From positions 930,001-994,000 of the forward strand of contig NZ_CAKLPX010000001.1 of assembly GCF_923077115.1 (NCBI RefSeq): a stretch of 64,000 nt of DNA. The letters run 5' to 3'. A program made the translations under genes and the position numbers. Numbering within the stretch: position 1 is the first letter of the stretch; each line of letters begins with the position of its first letter. Origin of the DNA: Sinobacterium norvegicum. Lineage in GTDB: Bacteria; Pseudomonadota; Gammaproteobacteria; Pseudomonadales; Sinobacteriaceae. Below, piece after piece: positions 24,463 to 34,441 of the stretch. Under the pieces are notes generated by a model. That model did no database searches, was not told the DNA's origin, and was given only the letters and a program-made list of their open reading frames with translations.

Positions 24463-26841
24463 TTACCTTAACGATGCGCCAAACTTTTCAGCCAATGCGG
24501 TAACTACTTGATCAATAACGCCATTAATGTCGTCATCGTTAAGAGTGCGCGATGGATGCTGGAAGGTCAAGCCAATTGCCAAACTTTTCTGATTGGTTTC
24601 AACGCCTTTGCCCTGATAAACATCAAACAGAGTAAGGTCGACTAGGTTGTCACCCGCATGCTTATGCATCTCGGACAGAATATCTCTACTTTCAATACCC
24701 TGCTCAACAATAATAGCTAAATCTCGACGAACTTCCGGAAATTTAGACAATTCTTTGAAAGATGGCAGATTTGCGGCAAGAATAACGTCAAGCTCAACCT
24801 CAAAAACATAGGTTGGCTGGTCGATACCCAGGTCTTTAGCCAGGCTGGGGTGTAGCGCACCAATAAAGCCAATGCTTTGACCGTTTAACTCGATGGTCGC
24901 CGTTTGACCCGGATGCAATGCTGGGTGCTCACCACGGGAGAAACTGTAATCAGAAAGCTGACCGCCAAGCGACAATACCGCCTCCAAATCCCCTTTAAGG
25001 TCGTAGAAATCACTGACCTCACTGTCGCCAGACCATGATTCGGGGCTGCGGCTACCGGTGAGCAAGCCACCAAGGCTACGCGCCTGCCTCAAATCACCGT
25101 CGACCTGGGGTACGAAACACTGGCCAATTTCGAACAGACGAACCCGTGATTGCTGACGGTTCAGGTTATGTACTGCTGTGGAAAGCAGCCCTGCCAACAG
25201 TGTTGTGCGCATCACACTCATATCGGCAGAGATAGGATTGGTCAGCTTAACCGGGTCAATAGCTGGGGCAACCTTGGCCAACAACGACGGCTCGACAAAG
25301 CTATAGGTAATCGCTTCCTGGTAACCGTGATCCACTAACAGGTGACGGATTGTCGTCGCCGACAGCTTTTGCTCTGGCTTGGCCTTCAGCGGCAGGGCAA
25401 CAGCAGGCGTACGCACAGGCAGGCGGTTATAACCGTAGATACGGGCAACCTCTTCCAGCAAATCGGCCTCTATTGCCATATCGAAACGGTAGCTTGGCGC
25501 CACTACTGACCAGCCCTCGGCCGTGGTCGTTACGTCGAAACCAAGGCGGACAAAGATTTCACTGACTTCCTCATCACCCATCTCCAGGCCTAATACCTGT
25601 GAGATGCGCGCCTTACGAAGCACAATAATCGCCGCCTTAGGCAGCGTCTCGTCGCTGCTGATTACCGTGGTCGGGCCGGCTTCGCCGCCGACAATCTCCA
25701 GTAATAGCTGGGTGGCTCGTTCAATAGCACGACTCTGACCAGCATAATCGACGCCGCGCTCAAAACGCAGTGATGACTCAGTATGCAAACCGTAAGAACG
25801 GGCGCGACCGGCAATCTTAACATTGTCGAAAAAAGCCGCCTCTAAGAAGATATCAGTGGTCTCAGCAGTCACCGAGGAGGCTTTGCCACCCATGATTCCG
25901 GCCAGCGCCTGCGCACCATTGCCGTCGGCAATAACCAACGAATTAGGCTTAAGAGTGACCTCACTATCGTCGAGCAATACCAGTTTTTCATCGGCGCGGC
26001 TTAAACGCACGTCGATGGCACCGCTGAGCTTGTTCAAATCGAAGGCATGCATGGGCTGACCCAGCTCAAGCAAGACATAGTTGGTCACATCGACGACGGC
26101 ATCGATGCTGCGAATACCAGAACGGCGTAGCTTCTCTTGCATCCACAAAGGGCTGGGACGGCTGAGGTCAACACCTTTGATGACACGACCCGCATAGCGG
26201 GGACAATCGTCGATGGCGTTTAATTCAACATCAACAGTGTCGTCAATTGTTGCGGCGACATCATCAATAGCCGGCGTCGTTACCGCCACCTGATTAATCA
26301 CGCCCACTTCACGTGCCACACCCATAATGCTGAAACAGTCACCACGGTTGGGCGTCAGATCAACGTCAATAATCTGATCATCAAGCTTTAGGTAGTCACG
26401 AAGATCGGCGCCAACAGGGGCATCGGCTGCCAGCTCGAAAATGCCCGGCGACTTCACGTCACTGAGGCCGAGCTCGTCATCAGCGCACAACATACCAAAG
26501 GACTCTACCCCCCGCAGCTTGGCTTTTTTAATCTTGAAATCGCCAGGCAATACAGCCTTAACCTTGGCAAAGGGAATCTTAATACCGACGCGAGCATTGG
26601 GTGCACCACAGACAACCTGAAACTGCTCGGCACCATCACTGACCTGACAGACCCGCAGTTTGTCTGCGTCTGGGTGCTGTTCACAGCCAACAATCTCGCC
26701 AACAACAACGCCACTGAAGGCAGCAGCAGCAGCTTCAAAGCCGTCAATTTCAAGGCCGGCCATGGTCAGCTGATCGCACATCTCTTGTGTTGCAACCGCT
26801 GGATTAACCCACTCACGTAACCACTGTTCACTTAATTTCAT
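24463..26841 (-). CDS. pheT: Phenylalanine-tRNA ligase beta subunit
   Basis: The 792-residue large subunit of the (alpha-beta)2 enzyme that charges tRNA-Phe. Domains follow the family order: an N-terminal tRNA-binding EMAP-like domain about 40-150 (VVGEIVGCEQHPDADKLRVC), the B3/B4 editing region near 210-380, the B5 domain near 400-470, a catalytic-like core and a C-terminal FDX-ACB domain from about 700 (LSKFPEVRRDLAIIVE). Length is as usual (about 790-800). It lies 52 nt after pheS and only 6 nt before the ihfA start, in one operon. Confidence 0.98.
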   Translation of the reverse strand: MKLSEQWLREWVNPAVATQEMCDQLTMAGLEIDGFEAAAAAFSGVVVGEIVGCEQHPDADKLRVCQVSDGAEQFQVVCGAPNARVGIKIPFAKVKAVLPGDFKIKKAKLRGVESFGMLCADDELGLSDVKSPGIFELAADAPVGADLRDYLKLDDQIIDVDLTPNRGDCFSIMGVAREVGVINQVAVTTPAIDDVAATIDDTVDVELNAIDDCPRYAGRVIKGVDLSRPSPLWMQEKLRRSGIRSIDAVVDVTNYVLLELGQPMHAFDLNKLSGAIDVRLSRADEKLVLLDDSEVTLKPNSLVIADGNGAQALAGIMGGKASSVTAETTDIFLEAAFFDNVKIAGRARSYGLHTESSLRFERGVDYAGQSRAIERATQLLLEIVGGEAGPTTVISSDETLPKAAIIVLRKARISQVLGLEMGDEEVSEIFVRLGFDVTTTAEGWSVVAPSYRFDMAIEADLLEEVARIYGYNRLPVRTPAVALPLKAKPEQKLSATTIRHLLVDHGYQEAITYSFVEPSLLAKVAPAIDPVKLTNPISADMSVMRTTLLAGLLSTAVHNLNRQQSRVRLFEIGQCFVPQVDGDLRQARSLGGLLTGSRSPESWSGDSEVSDFYDLKGDLEAVLSLGGQLSDYSFSRGEHPALHPGQTATIELNGQSIGFIGALHPSLAKDLGIDQPTYVFEVELDVILAANLPSFKELSKFPEVRRDLAIIVEQGIESRDILSEMHKHAGDNLVDLTLFDVYQGKGVETNQKSLAIGLTFQHPSRTLNDDDINGVIDQVVTALAEKFGASLR

Positions 26842-26893
26842 TTTCTATTCCGTCTGATTCGTTAATGTCTTTTAAAGGGATTTACTGACCGGG

Positions 26894-27913
<1,020 letters not shown>

Positions 27914-28060
27914 CTATCACTCCAACTGTCGGGGAGAACTCAATTAACGCCCGGCCAATAATTGCCGAGCATTATCCTAATTCGTATTTATTACAGTGGT
28001 AAATATTGTCAGCCGGTGGGGTACTCTTCAACACCGCTGTTTTACCACAAGGTATAACGC

Positions 28061-28100
28061 AAAAATGGGGAGAGAGCCGAAACCCTTTCCCCATTTCGGC
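28061..28100 (-). promoter_or_regulatory. Terminator with competing hairpin between rplT and pheS
   Basis: Read on the minus strand, stem ATGGGGA/TCCCCAT (arms at 28088-28094 and 28065-28071, extendable by A-T pairs) runs into a short T run and looks like a rho-independent terminator. A second stem, GCCGAAA/TTTCGGC (28094-28100 and 28076-28082), encloses the 5' arm of the first. The two cannot form together. This is the layout of an attenuator upstream of pheST. No Phe-rich leader peptide was found, so the controlling signal is unknown. Confidence 0.5.
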
Positions 28101-28162
28101 CGACCGCTGGCGGCCGGCTGTACAAACGCTGTTAGCCCCCAATAACATTGGGAGCAACCAGC

Positions 28163-28516
28163 TTATAGTGCAGCTTTAGCTGCAGCTACGATTGCACTGA
28201 AAGCCGCTTTGTCATAGACAGCGATATCGGCAAGAACACGACGGTCCAATGCGATATCAGCCTTCTTAAGACCAGCAATCAATCGGCTGTAGTTCAGGCC
28301 GTTAGCACGTGAAGCCGCATTGATACGGGTAATCCACAGTGCGCGGAACTGACGCTTGCGCTGACGACGGTCACGATAGGCATATTGACCGGCTTTGATA
28401 ACTGCTTGCTTAGCAACGCGGAATACACGTGAACGTGCTCCGTAGTAGCCTTTAGCTTGCTTAAGAATTTTCTTGTGACGACGATGGGCGGTAACACCAC
28501 GTTTTACGCGAGGCAT
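28163..28516 (-). CDS. rplT: 50S ribosomal protein L20
   Basis: A 117-residue, highly basic protein that binds 23S rRNA early in large-subunit assembly. The opening [18 protein letters not shown] and the later [18 protein letters not shown] (about 50-67) are diagnostic. It lies 54 nt downstream of rpmI in the infC-rpmI-rplT operon. In other bacteria L20 represses its own operon by binding the mRNA upstream of rpmI; the 87-nt infC-rpmI gap is where such a site would be. Confidence 0.99.
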   Translation of the reverse strand: MPRVKRGVTAHRRHKKILKQAKGYYGARSRVFRVAKQAVIKAGQYAYRDRRQRKRQFRALWITRINAASRANGLNYSRLIAGLKKADIALDRRVLADIAVYDKAAFSAIVAAAKAAL

Positions 28517-28570
28517 AATGCACTCCTTAACTTAAAATGATTAATCAGTCGATCTCTATTAAAGAGCGAA

Positions 28571-28765
28571 TTAGATATTACGTAGCATTCTGTTGACAAG
28601 AACCATATCGGACTTGTGAACCATGCTACAACCGCGAAGCTGACGCTTACGCTTGGTGGTCATTTTGGTTAGGATGTGACTCTTATGAGCGCTTTTACGC
28701 TTGTAGCCAGAACCCGTCTTTTTAAAGCGCTTTGCAGCACCGCTGTGTGCTTTTAACTTAGGCAT
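28571..28765 (-). CDS. rpmI: 50S ribosomal protein L35
   Basis: A 64-residue basic ribosomal protein with the family sequence [20 protein letters not shown] at its start and the C-terminal [20 protein letters not shown] end. The length is typical. TGGAG lies 6 nt before the ATG. It follows infC by 87 nt and precedes rplT, the standard order. Confidence 0.99.
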   Translation of the reverse strand: MPKLKAHSGAAKRFKKTGSGYKRKSAHKSHILTKMTTKRKRQLRGCSMVHKSDMVLVNRMLRNI

Positions 28766-28852
28766 TTCTTACTCCAGTTTGAGTGGTTAATATCAAGTGT
28801 AAACACCCTTCGGTCCTAGGCAGCCTTAAGCCCAGGCCCGTCGGTTAAGCAT

Positions 28853-29386
28853 TTACTTCTTTTTGCGGGGTGCTATCACCATAGTGAGTTGGCGGCCTTC
28901 CATTTTCGGAAACTGCTCAACACCACCAAGTTCGGCAAGATCTGTCTCAATGCGTTTAAGTAAATCCATACCTAATTGCTGGTGAGCCATCTCGCGGCCA
29001 CGGAAACGTAGTGTTACCTTGACCTTATCCCCATGTTCCAAGAACTTCGTCAATGCCTTCAACTTAATGTTGTAGTCACCGATATCAGTACCAGGACGGA
29101 ACTTCATTTCTTTGATCGTCGTACGTACCTGCTTGCGCTTGGCTTCTTTGGCACGCTTCTTCTTCTCAAAGTATTCTTTACCGTAATCCTGCAATTTGCA
29201 GACGGCTGGCTCATTATCGCTCATTTGAACGAGGTCTAAGCTGGCTTCTTCTGCAGCAGCTAACGCTTCACGGATTGACATTACGCCAAGCTTTTCGCCT
29301 TCCGCGCCGATCAACATGACTTGGTCGGCCTTAATGGAACCGTTTATCTTAGGGCGCTTATCGCCCTTTGCGTTATCTCTTTTAAT
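28853..29386 (-). CDS. infC: Translation initiation factor IF-3 (AUU start)
   Basis: IF-3 binds the 30S subunit and checks the initiator tRNA and start codon. The 177-residue protein has the N-terminal domain ([20 protein letters not shown]), a lysine-rich linker ([18 protein letters not shown] near 75-92) and the C-terminal domain ending [13 protein letters not shown]. The start I choose is the ATT at 29386: GGAG lies 7 nt upstream and the product then begins (M)[15 protein letters not shown]. The frame is open for nine more codons to a GTG, but that lacks support. An AUU start lets IF-3 repress its own translation in E. coli. The ATT overlaps the thrS stop (GATTAA), so the genes are coupled. 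Confidence 0.96.
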   Translation of the reverse strand: MKRDNAKGDKRPKINGSIKADQVMLIGAEGEKLGVMSIREALAAAEEASLDLVQMSDNEPAVCKLQDYGKEYFEKKKRAKEAKRKQVRTTIKEMKFRPGTDIGDYNIKLKALTKFLEHGDKVKVTLRFRGREMAHQQLGMDLLKRIETDLAELGGVEQFPKMEGRQLTMVIAPRKKK

Positions 29387-31313
29387 CGTTTTTCTCCATA
29401 GAAACACGGCCACGACGAGCTACATCAGCTTGCAGATGAGCAATAAAGTCATCAACGCTCATTACACCGAGGTCTTCACCACCTCGCGCTCGAACAGCCA
29501 CGGTCTGAGATTCAAGCTCTTTATCACCAATGACTAGCTGATAAGGAACCTTCTGAATTGTGTGCTGGCGAATTTTAAAGCCGATCTTCTCATTTCTCAA
29601 GTCCGCTTGGGCTCTAAATCCTAATTTATTTAATTTTTCTGCTAATTTGCTGCAATATTCGCTCTGAGAGTCGGTAATATTCAGTATTGACACCTGCTCT
29701 GGCGCTAGCCACGTTGGGAAAACACCCTCGTAGTGCTCGATCAGAATACCGATGAAGCGCTCAAACGAACCCAAAATGGCACGGTGTAACATCACCGGCG
29801 CCTTGCGCTGATCATCAACACCGACATATTTTGCATCTAAGCGACCCGGCATCGAGAAATCGACCTGAACCGTACCCAATTGCCAAATACGGCCGATACA
29901 ATCTTTTAGTGAGAATTCAATCTTGGGACCATAGAACGCACCCTCGCCCGGCAACTCCTGCCAAGGCAGACCTTTGTTGTCCAGCGCATCGGCCAAGGCC
30001 TTCTCGGCGGCATCCCAATCCTCATCCGAACCCACACGATTCTCTGGGCGGGTTGATAGACGATAAATCACCTCATCAAAACCGAAGTCTTTATAAACAT
30101 CGTGCAGGAAGTCGATGAAATCGGACACCTCTGGTTGGATCTGCTCCTCTGTACAGAAGATATGCGCATCATCCTGGGTGAAGCCACGCACGCGCATAAT
30201 GCCGTGCAGCGAACCGGAGGGCTCGTTACGGTGACAGGAACCAAACTCAGCCAAACGCAAGGGCAGATCACGGTATGAGCGCAAACCCTGATTAAAGACT
30301 TGCACATGGCAGGGGCAGTTCATTGGCTTAACAGCAAACTGACGCTCATCACTGTTCAACATAAACATATCATCGCTGAACTTATCGGCATGACCCGAGC
30401 GCTCCCACAAGCTGAGGTCTACCAGCTGGGGCGTTTTTATCTCCTGGTAACCGTTCTGGCGCTGCTGCACCCGCATATAGCTTTCGATGGTGTTATAGAC
30501 ACTCCAACCCTTGGGATGCCAAAAGACCATGCCCGGCGCCTCTTCCTGCATATGGAAGAGATCCAGCTTCTTGCCGATTTTACGGTGATCACGCTTCTCA
30601 GCCTCTTCAATACGACGGACATACTGCTTAAGCTGCTTCTTATTAGCCCAGGCCGTGCCGTAAATACGCTGCAACATCTCGTTATTTGAATCGCCACGCC
30701 AGTAGGCACCGGCCACCTTGGTCAACTTAAACACCTGCAGCTTACCCGTGCTTGGTACGTGCGGGCCGCGACAAAGGTCCATCCAGTTGCCCTGTTTATA
30801 AACAGAGATCTCCTCACCTTCAGGCAGCTCATTAATAATATGAACCTTGTACTCTTCGCCCATCTCGGTAAAGGTCTCGATCGCTTGTTCGCGAGACATC
30901 ACAACGCGTTCGATGGCCAGGTTTTGCTTGGCCAGTTCAGACATCCGCACCTCGATTTTCTCAAGATCTTCCGGCGTAAAGGGGCGTTCGAAGGCGAAAT
31001 CATAAAAGAAACCGTCGTCGATAACGGGACCGATAGTCACCTGCGCACCGGGGAATATTTCCTGGGTTGCCATCGCCAATAAGTGGGCTGTTGAGTGACG
31101 AATTGCCTCGACACCCTCTTCGTCGCGATCGGTAATAATCGCCAAGGTCGAATCAGATTCGATAACAAATGAAGCGTCAACCAGCACATCGTTAACGCGG
31201 CCAGCCAGCGTCGCTTTCGCCAGGCCCGCACCAATATCGGCAGCAACCTCAAGCACAGTTAAAGGGGCGTCAAAGGAACGCTGAGAACCATCGGGAAGAG
31301 TAATAATAGGCAT
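29382..31313 (-). CDS. thrS: Threonine-tRNA ligase
   Basis: A 643-residue class II synthetase that charges tRNA-Thr. Domains: TGS (about 1-60), an editing domain with [16 protein letters not shown] near 70-85, the catalytic core with motif 2 [20 protein letters not shown] near 363-382, and a C-terminal anticodon domain. I chose the ATG at 31313 ([10 protein letters not shown]) because AAGGA lies 6 nt upstream and homologues begin at the TGS domain; the frame continues 16 codons upstream. It is the first gene of the thrS-infC-rpmI-rplT-pheST-ihfA cluster. ThrS is known to repress its own mRNA in E. coli; the 255-nt gap upstream could hold such a site. Confidence 0.98.
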   Translation of the reverse strand: MPIITLPDGSQRSFDAPLTVLEVAADIGAGLAKATLAGRVNDVLVDASFVIESDSTLAIITDRDEEGVEAIRHSTAHLLAMATQEIFPGAQVTIGPVIDDGFFYDFAFERPFTPEDLEKIEVRMSELAKQNLAIERVVMSREQAIETFTEMGEEYKVHIINELPEGEEISVYKQGNWMDLCRGPHVPSTGKLQVFKLTKVAGAYWRGDSNNEMLQRIYGTAWANKKQLKQYVRRIEEAEKRDHRKIGKKLDLFHMQEEAPGMVFWHPKGWSVYNTIESYMRVQQRQNGYQEIKTPQLVDLSLWERSGHADKFSDDMFMLNSDERQFAVKPMNCPCHVQVFNQGLRSYRDLPLRLAEFGSCHRNEPSGSLHGIMRVRGFTQDDAHIFCTEEQIQPEVSDFIDFLHDVYKDFGFDEVIYRLSTRPENRVGSDEDWDAAEKALADALDNKGLPWQELPGEGAFYGPKIEFSLKDCIGRIWQLGTVQVDFSMPGRLDAKYVGVDDQRKAPVMLHRAILGSFERFIGILIEHYEGVFPTWLAPEQVSILNITDSQSEYCSKLAEKLNKLGFRAQADLRNEKIGFKIRQHTIQKVPYQLVIGDKELESQTVAVRARGGEDLGVMSVDDFIAHLQADVARRGRVSMEKND

Positions 31314-31528
31314 GATTTTTCCTTGGTCAGTGGTGACCCATACTAGAGGCCACTTGGACAAAAAATGTAGTGCTCACCCAAGCTTAAGAAGGGAGCAGAT
31401 AAAATAAAGAGCGGGGATTATAAGCGACTTCAACTGAAGATCCAACAACCATCTATATTGAAGAGGACATGGGACAGTCAACTATCTATAGCATAGCCAC
31501 AGACTGCCCAGAGGCTGACAATTAAAAC

Positions 31529-31559
31529 AAAAAAACCCCGACATCGTGAGATATCGAGG
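31529..31559 (-). terminator. Terminator after tRNA-Val
   Basis: On the minus strand, a 10-bp stem with G-T wobbles (CCTCGATATC and GATGTCGGGG, loop TCAC) is followed by seven T. It starts 10 nt past the tRNA-Val 3' end. Confidence 0.9.
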
Positions 31560-31568
31560 CTTTTGAAT

Positions 31569-31645
31569 TGGTACGACCGAGTGGATTCGAACCACCGACC
31601 CCCACCATGTCAAGGTGGTGCTCTAACCAACTGAGCTACGGTCGT
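31569..31645 (-). tRNA. tRNA-Val (GAC)
   Basis: A 77-nt tRNA on the minus strand with an encoded CCA end. The acceptor stem pairs ACGACCG with CGGTCGT. The anticodon loop is TTGACAT, giving GAC. The T arm reads GGTTCGAATCC. A strong terminator follows. It lies between uvrB and thrS, all on the minus strand, and appears to be its own unit. Confidence 0.97.
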
Positions 31646-31731
31646 AAAACACTTCTGCTATGCGCTGAAGTTGGTGGGCATTATATAGAGACTGCCCTTA
31701 GTGTCAACAGGTATTTATCGAGTTTTTTAGC

Positions 31732-33789
31732 TTATCGAATAAACGCTTTCGCCCTTAGTTTTTGCAGTTCATCTCGCAACGAGGCAGCCTCTTCAAACTC
31801 CAGGTCACGAGCATGCTGCATCATTTTTTCTTCCATTGCGGCAATGGCCTTGTTCAACTGCTGCGGCGTCATCTGCGTTGGCTCTATCGCACTACCCACT
31901 TCGGCTCGCTTACCGTCCTTGCCACGTCGCTTACCCCCCTTGCCTGGCGCCTGCCCCGCCTCTAGAATATCTTTCACCGACTTATTAAGCCCCGTCGGAG
32001 TGATATTATGCTCTTTGTTAAATAATTCCTGCGCCTGTCGGCGTCGCTCGGTTTCTTTCATTGCTCGATCCATCGAGCCAGTTATTTTGTCGGCGTAGAG
32101 TATCGCCTTGCCGTTGAGGTTACGGGCGGCACGACCAATAATCTGAATAAGCGCGCGATCAGAGCGTAAAAAACCCTCCTTATCCGCATCGAGTATTCCC
32201 ACCAACGACACCTCGGGCATATCCAAACCCTCCCTCAGCAGGTTAATACCGACCAGCACATCAAACTCACCGAGGCGAAGATCACGAATGATTTCAACCC
32301 GCTCGACGGTGTCGATATCCGAGTGCATATAACGCACGCGGACGCCGTGCTCATCATAATAATCCGTTAAATCTTCGGCCATCCGCTTGGTCAGCGTCGT
32401 GACCAATACTCGCTCTTGCTTCGCTACACGCTGATGGATCTCCGACAGCAAATCATCTACCTGAGTCTGTGCCGAGCGCACCTCAATTACCGGATCCAAC
32501 AAGCCCGTTGGCCGCACCAACTGCTCAACCACCGCCTGGGTATGGGCCTCCTCATACTTAGCCGGTGTCGCCGAGACATAAATCGCCTGCGGCACCTTCG
32601 ACTCCCATTCCTCAAAACGCATCGGCCTGTTATCCAGTGCCGATGGCAGACGGAAGCCAAATTCAACCAGCGTCTCTTTGCGGGAGCGGTCGCCCTTATA
32701 CATCGCCCCTATCTGCGGAATCGATACATGCGACTCATCGATGACGACCAGGGCGTTCTCAGGTAAATAGTCATAAAGGGTTGGTGGCGCCTCTCCGTTA
32801 CCTCGCCCCGACAAATAGCGGGAGTAGTTTTCAATGCCGTTGCAATAACCCAGCTCACGAATCATCTCCAAGTCATATTTGGTGCGCTGCTCTAAACGCT
32901 GCGCCTCAACCAACTTATTGTTCTCTCGCAGCTGCTGTAGCCGGCCAATCAACTCTTCTTCAATATAATCAGTAGCCTTGAGCAATTTATCCCGTGGGGT
33001 CACATAGTGACTCTTAGGAAAAATGGTCACCCGTGGCAGCTTCTTTAATACCTCTCCGGTGAGCGGATCAAATAATGATAACTTCTCGATCTCCTCATCA
33101 AACAGCTCAACCCTTACCGCCTCCATCTCTGAATCGGCGGGATAAATATCGATGACATCGCCACGCACGCGATAGGTCGCTCGCCGGAAATCCATATCAT
33201 TGCGGGTATACTGCAATTCCGCCAGTCGCCGGAGCAACTCACGCTGATCGATTAAGTCGCCACGATCAAGGTGCATCACCATGCCAAGAAAGGACTTCGG
33301 ATCACCCAGACCATAAATCGCCGAGACGGTCGCCACAACAATCACATCCTGACGCTCTAATAACGCCTTGGTTGCCGACAAGCGCATCTGCTCGATATGC
33401 TCATTAACTGCCGCATCTTTTTCGATAAAGGTATCGGACGAGGGAACATAGGCCTCAGGCTGATAATAATCGTAATAGGAGACAAAGTACTCGACGGCAT
33501 TATTGGGGAAGAAGTCTTTAAACTCACCGTATAACTGCGCCGCCAGTGTCTTATTATGCACCATGACAATAGTCGGCCGCTGAATCTTTTCGATGACATT
33601 AGCCACCGTAAACGTTTTACCCGAGCCCGTCACACCCAGCAAGGTCTGCGCCGTCAAGCCACTTTCGATGCCATCGACCAGCTCAGCAATCGCCTTCGGC
33701 TGGTCCCCCGCCGGCTGATAATCAGAAACCACTTTAAAGGGACGCCCTTTTAACTTTTTATTCTCTTGCTGGCTTTGCTGACCCGACAT
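31732..33789 (-). CDS. uvrB: Excinuclease ABC subunit B
   Basis: UvrB is the damage-verifying helicase of nucleotide excision repair; it takes DNA from UvrA and recruits UvrC. The 685-residue protein has Walker [10 protein letters not shown] near 53-61, the beta-hairpin region [19 protein letters not shown] block near 105-120, helicase motifs near 350-560 ([20 protein letters not shown]), and a C-terminal UVR motif ([19 protein letters not shown]). I start at the ATG at 33789 ([10 protein letters not shown]), with AGGG about 5 nt upstream, rather than 20 codons earlier. It stands alone between tRNA genes. No LexA box was found by eye. Confidence 0.97.
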   Translation of the reverse strand: MSGQQSQQENKKLKGRPFKVVSDYQPAGDQPKAIAELVDGIESGLTAQTLLGVTGSGKTFTVANVIEKIQRPTIVMVHNKTLAAQLYGEFKDFFPNNAVEYFVSYYDYYQPEAYVPSSDTFIEKDAAVNEHIEQMRLSATKALLERQDVIVVATVSAIYGLGDPKSFLGMVMHLDRGDLIDQRELLRRLAELQYTRNDMDFRRATYRVRGDVIDIYPADSEMEAVRVELFDEEIEKLSLFDPLTGEVLKKLPRVTIFPKSHYVTPRDKLLKATDYIEEELIGRLQQLRENNKLVEAQRLEQRTKYDLEMIRELGYCNGIENYSRYLSGRGNGEAPPTLYDYLPENALVVIDESHVSIPQIGAMYKGDRSRKETLVEFGFRLPSALDNRPMRFEEWESKVPQAIYVSATPAKYEEAHTQAVVEQLVRPTGLLDPVIEVRSAQTQVDDLLSEIHQRVAKQERVLVTTLTKRMAEDLTDYYDEHGVRVRYMHSDIDTVERVEIIRDLRLGEFDVLVGINLLREGLDMPEVSLVGILDADKEGFLRSDRALIQIIGRAARNLNGKAILYADKITGSMDRAMKETERRRQAQELFNKEHNITPTGLNKSVKDILEAGQAPGKGGKRRGKDGKRAEVGSAIEPTQMTPQQLNKAIAAMEEKMMQHARDLEFEEAASLRDELQKLRAKAFIR

Positions 33790-33925
33790 CGACACCCTAC
33801 CTATCACACTGACTAGCGCTGCAGCACAGACTGCAATCCAATCACCCATGATACCACTGACTGGCGGCTAAATTGATGGCAAAACAACCAATTCACACAC
33901 AATTTAACGAATCCTAAAAAAACAG

Positions 33926-33954
33926 TTGACCGCCCCCCTGCTTCTGCATAATAT
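33926..33954 (+). promoter_or_regulatory. Promoter of tRNA-Asn copy 1
   Basis: TTGACC (33926-33931), a 17-bp spacer and TAATAT (33949-33954), 31 nt before the tRNA. The GC-rich stretch CGCCCCGC downstream of the -10 resembles the discriminators of stringently controlled stable-RNA promoters. Confidence 0.7.
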
Positions 33955-33985
33955 ACGCCCCGCACACCGCAGCGCGGTAAGCCGT

Positions 33986-34060
33986 TCCGACTTAGCTCAG
34001 CGGTAGAGCAGTAGACTGTTAATCTATTGGTCGCTGGTTCGATCCCAGCAGTCGGAGCCA
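33986..34060 (+). tRNA. tRNA-Asn (GTT), copy 1
   Basis: A 75-nt tRNA with an encoded CCA. The acceptor stem pairs TCCGACT with AGTCGGA. The anticodon loop CTGTTAA gives GTT, and the T arm reads GGTTCGATCCC. It is identical to copy 2 at 34237. It has its own promoter and terminator. Confidence 0.97.
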
Positions 34061-34070
34061 TATTTAAAAA

Positions 34071-34094
34071 CCAGCCTTTTGGCTGGTTTTTTTT
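34071..34094 (+). terminator. Terminator of tRNA-Asn copy 1
   Basis: Stem CCAGCC/GGCTGG with loop TTTT, preceded by five A and followed by eight T, 10 nt past the tRNA. Confidence 0.93.
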
Positions 34095-34176
34095 CGCCTA
34101 AGATTTGTCACTACTGATGTGAATTAGTGCGAATTATAAAAAACACTATTTTTATAGCTTTTTCTTGAATCAGGGC

Positions 34177-34205
34177 TTGACCCACTTGCCACTTCTGCAT
34201 AATAT
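34177..34205 (+). promoter_or_regulatory. Promoter of tRNA-Asn copy 2
   Basis: TTGACC (34177-34182), 17-bp spacer and TAATAT (34200-34205). The -35 is conserved at exactly the same offset as in copy 1, although it lies outside the identical repeat. Confidence 0.7.
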
Positions 34206-34236
34206 ACGCCCCGCACACCGCAACGCGGTAAGCCGT

Positions 34237-34311
34237 TCCGACTTAGCTCAGCGGTAGAGCAGTAGACTGTTAATCTATTGGTCGCTGGTTCGATCCCAGC
34301 AGTCGGAGCCA
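34237..34311 (+). tRNA. tRNA-Asn (GTT), copy 2
   Basis: Identical in sequence to copy 1 over all 75 nt, anticodon GTT. It gives a doubled gene dose for asparagine decoding, with separate promoter and terminator. Confidence 0.97.
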
Positions 34312-34321
34312 TATTTAAAAA

Positions 34322-34345
34322 CCAGCCTTTTGGCTGGTTTTTTTT
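34322..34345 (+). terminator. Terminator of tRNA-Asn copy 2
   Basis: The same CCAGCC/GGCTGG hairpin and eight-T tail as copy 1, 10 nt past the tRNA. Confidence 0.93.
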
Positions 34346-34388
34346 CGCCTGTCATTTTTCATTCTCGGCAAACCAACTTGCCTCAGCC

Positions 34389-34415
34389 AAAAAAAACGCC
34401 TGCAAAGGCAGGCGT
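34389..34415 (-). terminator. Terminator after the SLC13-type permease gene
   Basis: An 8-bp perfect stem (ACGCCTGC 34396-34403 with GCAGGCGT 34408-34415), with at least six T on the minus strand side. It lies 26 nt beyond the permease stop. Confidence 0.92.
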
Positions 34416-34441
34416 TAATCAACAAGCATCTTTCGCCGCTA

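Larger units (their letters stand above)
33941..34099 (+). repeat. 159-bp tRNA-Asn unit, copy 1
   Basis: This segment repeats at 34192-34350 (offset 251 bp) with a single difference, G at 33972 versus A at 34223. It includes the -10 region, the leader, the tRNA and the terminator, so the whole transcription unit except the -35 flank is duplicated. Confidence 0.9.
34192..34350 (+). repeat. 159-bp tRNA-Asn unit, copy 2
   Basis: The second copy of the segment at 33941-34099, with one mismatch (A at 34223). The 92 bp between copies are unlike, apart from the conserved -35 hexamer. Confidence 0.9.

Noticed and set aside
27972..28157. 61-codon frame between rplT and pheS as a leader peptide
   Set aside because: It starts with TTG and is not Phe-rich (only two Phe near the hairpin), so it does not look like a pheST leader peptide.
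31568..32098. 176-codon plus-strand frame starting MVRPSGFEPPTPTMSRWC
   Set aside because: It begins inside the antisense of tRNA-Val and continues antisense to uvrB. It has no ribosome site and no family features.
33813..34061. Minus-strand frame across tRNA-Asn copy 1, starting MAPTAGIEPATNRLTVYCST; the same at 34124-34312
   Set aside because: These are read antisense through the tRNA and are a well-known false-gene pattern. The tRNA, promoter and terminator explain the sequence.
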